Source: Chondrilla cf. caribensis (Eukaryota; Porifera; Demospongiae; Chondrillida; Chondrillidae). Taken from it: DNA of 32,500 nucleotides. Under the pieces are notes generated by a model, which was given only the letters and a program-made list of their open reading frames with translations, was not told where the DNA came from and searched no databases. The translations under genes were made by a program, and so were the position numbers. Where the stretch lies: contig OZ026567.1 of the NCBI GenBank assembly GCA_964020155.1, positions 3,779,850 to 3,812,349 of the forward strand, in the 5' to 3' direction. Positions 1 through 32,500 of this stretch are shown here, one piece after another. Position 1 is the stretch's first letter. Every line of letters starts with the position of its first letter.

Positions 1-254
1 ATGAAATTCATCAAAATCACTACCACTTCCAAGGAGGATGATTGGTTTTTTGGGATTGTTATCTTCATAAGATGCTACACACCTAAGTGTTCAAATGATA
101 CGAACATTAGTGACCTGTACATGTAAACACCACAAAGACACACACACATATATGGGCTATACACACAATCACACACACATACATGAGAATGTACACACGA
201 ACATGCACACACACACACACACACACACATACATGAACATGTACACACACACAT

Positions 255-289
<35 letters not shown>

Positions 290-1414
290 AATTGGTTTCA
301 GTAGCATCACTTCTCACATCAGTGATTGCATCACGTACTTCTGAATCAAAACTAACACCTATGAGAAAAACACAACCATTGAAAAAAGTATCACACAGTA
401 CAGCACTGCATCCACCCAGCCTGTTGGATGATACGATCAAGAAGGGCGGAATGCAAAACTTCACAGGAAGGACTTGAACTAAACGTGCCCCATGACTCAA
501 CATCATAATAGCCCTTATGACAGTAATGAAGAGAGCTCCACTAAACTAGGACAACCAGTTACAGTTAGACGGGTAAATCCATGGATGATACATCCCTCTA
601 GTGCTCTTCTTTAAGTTATACAGGAACACAGGGGTATAATATGGAATTTATGAGAAGAATGGTTTAAATTGATGGATAAAAATGAATATTAAAATTTCTG
701 TGGAGTACACTGACTCACTGGCTCCTCCAGCTGATACTTTCTGTATTGCTTGCCCTGTGAAACCAGAGGATTTCGTTCCCGCTCCCTTTGTCCCTGAAGC
801 AACAAACCCACGTTCCTAGTGGAGAGAAAGATAGGTCAAATAACCTTAAATTCTTTCTCTCCCCCTCCCTTTCCCTTCCTCTCTCTCTGTGTACACGTGT
901 GTACAGTGTTCTTGCGTGAACACAGGTGGATATGTATTGAAAAATTGTGCAGTTCAGCATGAGTCGCCAATTGATGTTTACTTCCACTGAACAGGCATGT
1001 GTAGTCTTACTGGTCTCAATTTGCTCTCTTCAACCTCAAGAACTTTGCTCTTGGTTCCACTGGAATAGAGGAAACAGAACCCCATACTCTGAAATATAGT
1101 CCCACAATATCATCATATGTATGCATATAGTACATACTGTGTAACATACATACTGTAATGTGTCAGTATTCTGACATTTACCTCTGTTCTTGGAGTTGTT
1201 GCCTTATAGCATCTTCTGTGATCTCATCCACATTGGAAGTATTAACACTCATGTGGAACTATGAGTGTGCCATGTAAAAGTGGGAATAATATATATATAT
1301 TTCTATTGTATTCCTAGTGTCTTTGTTTGCTTGTTTTTCCTTGTGCATGTGTTTTGTGTGTGTGTGTGAAAAGTGTGCGTGTGTGTGCGCGTGAAGTGTG
1401 TGTGTATGTGTGTG

Positions 1415-1464
<50 letters not shown>

Positions 1465-3677
1465 TGTGTGAATATCCGTTAGTGTGTGTGGGTGTGCATG
1501 TCATGCATTGTGTGTTTGCATATTTGTGCTGGACTGGATACATGCACTCACGCTGGCTTGGTCATCATTCAACTTCTGCTTAACTGCTCCCTCCACAACA
1601 CCATACTTGCCTCTCTTAGTGAAGGCTACGTTGTCTCCAGCCCAACGGATGTAGACAAACTTCACAGTTTCAGACACCTCGTACTGTTCAACGAATCTCA
1701 CTGTACATTGCAAGAGAATACAGCGGAGCTTCTTTATAAAGGACACATTGGAACCAGCTAATTTGTCCATTGTAGAGAGGTTGTCCACTCTTCAGAGGTG
1801 AAAAATGTATTAACACTATAGGAAAGTTCATTTTTGGGGTCAAAGAAAGTGTCCTTTGTAGGGAGGTATTTTCTACGTATGGTGTCCTTTATTGGGAGTC
1901 CTTTAATAGAGGTTCCACTGTACCAAAGTAACAAACTAACACATACACCTAGTTTCTTGTGTGTGAAGACTTTAGGTTACCAGGACAACTAATCAAAACA
2001 TACATGCATAATTCAACAGTTGTGGGGACTTAATGTATAAGGTTGCTACGATATCACAAAGCAACAGTGTACACAGATGTTTTTTGGTCTCATCCAGTGT
2101 CTACAATAACAGACCCCCAGTCATCATTGTCTTCCAATGTGCACTTGTGGTACAAAACGCATTTTTTTTTCTCAGGACAGCTTTCAAATGAAGCCATTTA
2201 AAAAAGCAATTATGTAATTAAAAGCAGACTGTAAATTACCCTTTTGCAATTAAGTACAAGCACACACAAGCACATATATACACTCAGCAACACACACACA
2301 AACACATACAATCCAAACCAACCACAGAACAAGTAAACAAACCAGCAGAAACCAAATAAAGGCTATATCAGATGAAACCACCACTGGGACAGGGTAAGAT
2401 GAGTTCATCACAGAGACAACACAATTTGGGGTTCATTTTCGCTTACACATAAAGAAAATTCACTTTCAAACAAGGCAAGTTGCCTTCTATGGTGCCTTCA
2501 CACCCAATGACCCTTGCAGTGATATACATACATAGCTCAACACTTCTGGCAATGAGACAACAGCACTCAACATTTTACAGAAAACAGGAACGAGACTCTA
2601 AGGGTCTAAATGAAACTAGGAGTGTGAACTGGATATAGGATATGACACCACTTACAGGCAACCTGGACACATCCAATACCATGTACACTTTTTGAGGTAC
2701 TTATACAACACCTGATATCAGTAAATAATCTTATGTCACACGTCTAACATGTGCCACTGAGCATAGAGGGCCAAATCATTGACTCGCATGACAAAACACG
2801 CAGCAAGTTCTCTTTGAACTGGACAGTGTTGGCATTCCAAGCAGCAGTTGAAGTGAACGATTGGATCAAATAGTGTTGACAAACAGCACTCGTACTAGCA
2901 GATGGACCATGTTGACAAACAGCACTCATACTAGCAGATGGACCACGTTGACAAACAGCACTCATACTAGCAGATGGACCATGTTGACAAACAGCACTCG
3001 TACTAGCAGATGGACCATGTTGACAAACAGCACTCATACTAGCAGATGGACCACGTTGACAAACAGCACTCGTACTAGCAGATGGACCATGTTGACAAAC
3101 AACACTCACATAGACAGACTAAACATATCGACTCACAGTATCCATACATAACTTCATCATCTTTTAGATTGGTCACAAATTCCTCTAGTCCATTGCTACC
3201 ACTAGCAACATAGTATATTACATTAGGATTTCCTTCAAGATGACCAAAGAGAGCCCTTGAACATTGGGAGATACAGACACGGTAGTGATAAGGTTAATAA
3301 TGAAAATTCAAGCCATATTTTTACCATACAGACAGACATTACATTGCAAAACAATGATGGTGGGTGCAGTAGGATACGTGTGTACAGCTTCAAACAACTC
3401 AGTTAGGAATTACATTCCTGTACGCACAAATTCGACGCGCGCGCGGTATTCAAAACAAAAACAGCTGCCGCTGCCGCAGCGGGAAAGACGCTGGGTGGTT
3501 TTGGTGCATGTACGTGTGCACCAACGACAATCGCGTGTTGCAAGTACTCGTACAGTATTATGACAACTATTGAATTATGCGCCACACTCACCAGTTGATG
3601 CCACTGTCGTCGGCTCGTACGTTTTGGATGGCCTCCTTGAAAGAACCCGGATCCTCAACCGTAACTTCAGTGGACAT
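1..3677 (-). CDS. Tandem ADF-H (coactosin/Abp1-type) actin-binding protein, 5' part only
   Basis: Exons in transcript order: 3592-3677 (ATG at 3677), 3137-3255, 1552-1700, 1182-1258, 1011-1059, 719-793, then 289-358 and 1-82 (open at the window edge). The first six exons join in frame and give 185 aa. Domain 1 (about aa 1-125) is an actin-depolymerising-factor homology fold of coactosin/drebrin-like type: it opens with the typical VRADDSGINWALF pattern, has KFVYIRWAGDNV in the core strand region and ends with a VDEITEDAIRQQL helix. A basic, charged linker follows (RKYQLEEP). Exons 289-358 and 1-82 start a second ADF-H domain (VRSDATETNW, then YEDNNPKKPIILLGSGSDF). Such proteins bind F-actin in the cytoplasm. 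Exon 719-793 ends in phase 0, but exon 289-358 needs one carried base, so a small exon between 359 and 718 is missing from my model, or these are two genes. The single-gene reading is inference. Confidence 0.8.
203..288. repeat. (CA)n microsatellite abutting a donor
   Basis: Two CA tracts are separated by a CATACATGAACATGTA interruption. The right edge is the 5' splice site of ADF-H exon 289-358, which reads AATTG|GTGTGTG on the sense strand. Confidence 0.95.
1357..1469. repeat. (GT)n microsatellite
   Basis: An imperfect GT tract in ADF-H intron 3. It reads CA on the transcript strand and lies about 100 nt upstream of the acceptor at 1259. Confidence 0.95.
1721..1920. mobile_element. Pogo/Tigger-like MITE, family A
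   Basis: A 200-bp element lies between TA dinucleotides, with imperfect terminal inverted repeats (left CAGCGGAGCTTCTTTATAAA; right end, reversed, CAGTGGAACCTCTATTAAAG). The TA target site and CAGTGGAACCTC-type ends resemble pogo/Tc1-mariner non-autonomous elements. It ends 20 bp upstream of the acceptor of the ADF-H exon at 1700, so it supplies the intron's terminal pyrimidine and branch-point region. A related copy lies at 14262-14405. Confidence 0.7.
2873..3110. repeat. 36-bp minisatellite in ADF-H intron 2
   Basis: About six to seven near-identical 36-bp tandem units contain GTTGACAAACAGCACTC and CTAGCAGATGGACCA. The array ends about 25 bp from the 5' splice site of exon 3137-3255. Because 36 is a multiple of three it stays open in several frames, but the translations are repetitive and not credible as protein. 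Confidence 0.93.
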
Positions 3678-4146
3678 TCTTCAATGCAAGGGAGATAAGG
3701 TAGTTCTAGGTTCGCGTCCTCGCCGTGTGTTGGCCTACCTATGTACACGGAATGTTGATCCGTTACCGCACAGCACCCGGCATCGGGTAAATCGCCATAT
3801 ATGGTAGCATTAGTTGAACCCTGCAATTATAACGAGCGAGGGCGTGTTCTGTAATAATTCAATGTACGTGTGTATATTGTATGCGAGCTACATTATCTAC
3901 CAGATGTTACTCGTGGCTGTGTGGCCTTTTGAAACCAAATGGAGCTTATTGATTGGTTTGGATAACACCATGGCAGTAGCTTTGTTTACAACCTGCCCAA
4001 TTATTTTCAATGCATGGAGATTTTTGCATCCACTTGCATACACAGTGTATGTTTGTGTGTACACATGGTTCTCTCCCTCCCTCCCTCTCTCCCTCCCTCC
4101 CTCCCTCCCTCCCTCCCTCCCTCCCTCCCTCCCTCCCTCCCTCCCT

Positions 4147-4214
<68 letters not shown>

Positions 4215-4256
4215 CTCTCTCTCTCTGCGTGTGTGTGTGTGTGCGTACATGCATGC

Positions 4257-4288
<32 letters not shown>

Positions 4289-4525
4289 ATGCGTATGTGT
4301 GTGCTTCAGCTGTAGGGCGATGTACATACTAAGGAATAGCACCACTAGTGTTGAGAAGAGACAAAACTTAAAACTCCATAGTGAAAACAAAACTACACCA
4401 ATGGTCTCACAGACACATATCACATATGAATACATACATACATGTATACCAGTGTACATACAAACATATATACATAATACATACATACATGCATACATAA
4501 CACAGTTAATAGTTACATGATTATG
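3678..4525. other. Intergenic spacer between TUBGCP3 3' end and ADF-H 5' end
   Basis: This 848-bp spacer has both flanking genes on the minus strand. It should hold the 3' UTR of TUBGCP3, with no canonical AATAAA seen, and the promoter of the ADF-H gene. The part next to the ADF-H start is relatively CpG-rich, as is 3430-3500 in its first intron (a CGCGCGCG run near 3437). The compound microsatellite at 4073-4290 is the only other structure seen. Confidence 0.6.
4073..4290. repeat. Compound (CCCT)n-(CT)n-(GT)n microsatellite
   Basis: About 80 bp of CCCT repeats pass into about 75 bp of CT repeats and then GT repeats. The minus strand reads (GGGA)n(GA)n, giving many consecutive GGG runs separated by single A (G-quadruplex pattern) and a long polypurine mirror repeat (H-DNA pattern). 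It lies about 400-600 bp upstream of the ADF-H start codon. Confidence 0.95.
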
Positions 4526-14175
<9,650 letters not shown>

Positions 14176-14260
14176 TTTAGCAGTGTAAAACGAGACAATA
14201 GTCACGTGATCATTGCATGACATTACAGTAAACAGTGGAAAATCCCTAAGGCACGCTATA
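14176..14260 (-). promoter_or_regulatory. TUBGCP3: TUBGCP3 proximal promoter / 5' UTR
   Basis: The start codon lies in AAAATGGCGGGC, close to the YY1/TISU start-element consensus, which suggests a short 5' UTR. At 14201-14210 the sequence GTCACGTGAT contains a perfect CACGTG E-box (USF/MITF/TFEB type) 26-35 bp upstream of the ATG. No TATA box was seen. The assignment is motif-based inference. Confidence 0.5.
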
Positions 14261-14261
14261 A

Positions 14262-14405
14262 AATCACCTTCTCACCTACAAAGGACACTTTGTAAGGCAC
14301 CAAAATAGATTTCGATCCACATACTAATGCATTTCACCTCTGAAGAGTGCACAATCTCTTTACAGTGGACAAATTAGCTGGTCCCAATGTCTCCTTGATA
14401 TATTA
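14262..14405. mobile_element. Family A MITE copy, inverted and truncated
   Basis: The reverse complement matches the element at 1721-1920 over most of its length, for example GACCAGCTAATTTGTCCA, CACTCTTCAGAGGTGAAA and AAAGTGTCCTTTGTAGG. The terminal repeats are missing or decayed. It begins only about 90 bp upstream of the TUBGCP3 start codon. Confidence 0.8.
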
Positions 14406-14606
14406 AGTTGCCATGGCTACATTGCAATAACAATATAGGGAATTTGCAATTTTACATAGTGTAGGTGCACAGCGATCTATGCTACACATCACTCCTGCAC
14501 TGTAAACAAACAGATGTACAGTGTTCTGTATCTTGCTCACCACAATAATAACAGTATAATATTATAAATATATATAATATATATGCATGTTATATTGTAT
14601 AATATA

Positions 14607-14783
14607 CAGTGAAACCTCTCTAATCTGACACTCAATGGGACCTGAGAATAATGTTGGATTAGGAGGTTGTTGGATTATGGAGTGCCTCTTACCATACTTA
14701 TGTATGGTGACTGTACCTCATATAATGGTTGGATTAGAGAGAATGTTGGATTATAGAGGTGTCAGATTAGGGAGGTTTCACTG
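14607..14783. mobile_element. Pogo-like MITE with 25-bp terminal repeats
   Basis: A 177-bp element between TA dinucleotides. The left end is CAGTGAAACCTCTCTAATCT and the right end, reversed, is CAGTGAAACCTCCCTAATCT; both continue GACAC, giving one mismatch in 25 bp. TTGGATTA motifs repeat inside. It lies in the spacer upstream of TUBGCP3. Confidence 0.92.
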
Positions 14784-14944
14784 TACATGTAACGTAAAAT
14801 TGATGCAATAATATTATTGTACCAACAAAAGTACATACATTATGTAGAGTATACAATAATTATATCATGCATGCACAAGACAAATACAAATCCTTGTATT
14901 ATATGCCTATACTTTGACTTGAGTGTGTGTGTGTGTGTGTGTGT

Positions 14945-15091
14945 GCTAAAGGTAGCGGCTTAGTTAAAACATTTGCTCGTTTTGACAAGAAGTAAGTGTA
15001 ACTGTGTGTGTCTGTGTTTGTGTGTGTGTGTGTGTGTGTGTACGTGTGTGTGCATGTGTGCGTGCGTGCATGCATACGTGAGTGTATGTGT

Positions 15092-15131
<40 letters not shown>

Positions 15132-15148
15132 ACGTGTGCTTGTACATG
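14945..15148 (+). pseudogene. Inverted copy of exchanger exon 13 plus intron start
   Basis: GCTAAAGGTAGCGGCTTAGT and the following bases repeat exon 16390-16445 in opposite orientation, with two substitutions in the exon part. The copy keeps the exon end and donor GACAAGAA|GTAAGTGT, then GT repeats and a second matching block, GCGTGCGTGCATGCATACGT (copy about 15058-15098, source about 16254-16295). The exon's first nine bases and its acceptor are not copied; GT repeats replace them. It cannot be coding alone. Confidence 0.93.
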
Positions 15149-15424
15149 CTTACACTTTTAGACATGATTATTTGACACAGCCTGTCAATGTTCACATGCA
15201 TGCAAATTATAATTGAGCACATAATATGCATTTTTATAATAATATTATTTTTAAGGCTTACAATCAGTGCATTTGCCCGGCAAGAACAGCAGTTTAAACC
15301 TATGAAAAGTACAACAAACTATATCGTACATTTATACAGCTTATGCAATGATGCAAGGTCCAAGAGTGCAATAAGTTGGATATAACACCCAGCATACAAA
15401 TAAGTAGGATTCTGAAGCTGGTAC

Positions 15425-23968
<8,544 letters not shown>

Positions 23969-24165
23969 TTTCTAACCCGTTCGGTGGAGTCATGTGCCAG
24001 GACGCTACATTGCGCAATCCTTCCGCCCTCCCGTACAAGGTCTGCCTCCGCGAGACTAAACTCGTTACCAAGGATATTCAAAATGGCCGCTAGGAAAATT
24101 GGAAGATCGACTGCGTAGACGTGAACATGTTAGCATAGGAGAAGACGTACGAAGAGAATGAAAAT
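23969..24165. promoter_or_regulatory. Head-to-head promoter, exchanger (-) / LRRC63-like (+)
   Basis: Only 197 bp separate the two start codons, so both promoters and 5' UTRs must share this piece. It is richer in CpG than the surroundings and has no TATA box. At 24009-24018 the palindrome ATTGCGCAAT is a perfect C/EBP-type site. At 24064 GTTACCAAGG resembles an RFX X-box half-site. AAAATGGCCGC near 24081 resembles YY1. The motifs are seen directly; their function is inference. Confidence 0.65.
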
Positions 24166-28860
<4,695 letters not shown>

Positions 28861-29580
28861 AGAATGTGTATACATGATTCAATTACAGTAAAATATCCGT
28901 CATAATCATATAATCATATTATTGTATGTAGATGCATATTATATGTATACACAAATTAATTTTATATATAATATGCATACTGTACATTATACACGTATGT
29001 ATATATTATATTCGTACATGTTACACACGTATATATATATAATTGTATTATATTGAGGCAACTGTTGCTCCCAGTGGAATTCAACAGTAAGGGTTACTTT
29101 ATATGAGCAACTTATTTGATCTGTTACCATGGTAACAAGAACTATGATGACGCAACATATGATCAGCGTTCACCATAAGAAATTGAAATAATTTTAATAT
29201 ATGCGACCAAACAAACACTTAGAATTAATGGGTACTGTACACACATTGGAATAATAACAATTATATATTGATTATAAAATTTAATTACTGGAACAAAACA
29301 CATCAATATTAATAATATTGTTACTTTGTAATGAGTTGTGACTTTATAATGTACTCATTCATATAAATACAGTCAACACACACACACACACACACACAAA
29401 CAGTAGATATAAAATAGGACAAAAACTTGAAAGAATGGAAACATTTCTTGTATTACGTATATGTACAAACTTGATAATCGGTGAAGTAGGCATAATAACC
29501 AGACTGTTAGATCTACAGTACATGGACACAGGAACACACTACCGATGGTGTCATTCTTACTGGACAAGAGAACAGTAGAT
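28861..29580. other. Convergent intergenic spacer, LRR gene / kinase
   Basis: Very AT-rich (TATATA and AATTATATA runs at 28900-29060 and 29210-29300). It should hold the 3' UTRs of both genes. No canonical AATAAA is visible for either gene, and the variant ATTAAA on the minus strand near 29287 is only a candidate. A short (CA)n lies at 29377-29399. Confidence 0.6.

Positions 29581-32500
<2,920 letters not shown>

Larger units (their letters stand above)
14176..15424. other. Intergenic spacer TUBGCP3 - Na+/H+ exchanger
   Basis: This 1.25-kb spacer lies between the TUBGCP3 start and the exchanger stop, both genes on the minus strand. It holds the TUBGCP3 promoter, the transposon remnants at 14262-14405 and 14607-14783, the inverted exon copy at 14945-15148 and an AT-rich stretch that is probably exchanger 3' UTR. 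No canonical AATAAA was found on the minus strand. Confidence 0.6.

Noticed and set aside
2744..3151. Open frames with 12-residue repeats on both strands
   Set aside because: 36-bp minisatellite in an intron. Openness follows from the period, and exon 2 of the ADF-H gene explains the coding signal nearby.

Overview
The window is animal (metazoan) nuclear DNA. It holds parts or all of five intron-rich protein-coding genes with GT-AG introns, the standard genetic code, metazoan-type domains, large amounts of (CA)n/(GT)n microsatellite, many minisatellites, short inverted-repeat transposons and one tRNA-derived SINE. The gene set (TUBGCP3, an endosomal Na+/H+ exchanger, a coactosin-type protein, an LRRC63-like protein and a Shark/Syk-type tyrosine kinase), the dense conserved-looking introns and the short intergenic spaces suggest an early-branching animal. 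A sponge is my best guess, but this is inference and the species is not established. Gene models were built by hand from splice sites, reading phase and remembered family sequences.

Layout. 1-3677 (-): 5' part of a tandem ADF-H (coactosin/Abp1-type) actin-binding protein that runs off the left edge. 3678-4525: spacer with a polypyrimidine/GT compound microsatellite. 4526-14175 (-): complete TUBGCP3 in 23 exons, 917 aa. 14176-15424: spacer with the TUBGCP3 promoter, two transposon remnants and an inverted copy of an exon of the next gene. 15425-23968 (-): complete SLC9A6/7/9-type exchanger in 15 exons, 733 aa. 23969-24165: 197-bp head-to-head promoter. 24166-28860 (+): LRRC63-like leucine-rich-repeat protein in 10 exons, 513 aa. 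28861-29580: AT-rich convergent spacer. 29581-32500 (-): last four visible exons of a Shark/Syk-type cytoplasmic tyrosine kinase. The genes are neighbours without an obvious shared pathway: microtubule nucleation, endosomal pH, actin binding and tyrosine signalling.

The most unusual signal is in the introns. (GT)n tracts on the sense strand start exactly at, or within about 15-20 nt of, roughly a third of the 55 identified 5' splice sites. CA-sense tracts, where present, lie toward 3' ends of introns. Separately, several minisatellites begin at a 5' splice site and carry repeated copies of the exon end and donor. Two exon fragments of the exchanger are duplicated, one of them inverted into its own 3' flank. 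Together these suggest that tandem repeats grow out of splice sites in this genome.
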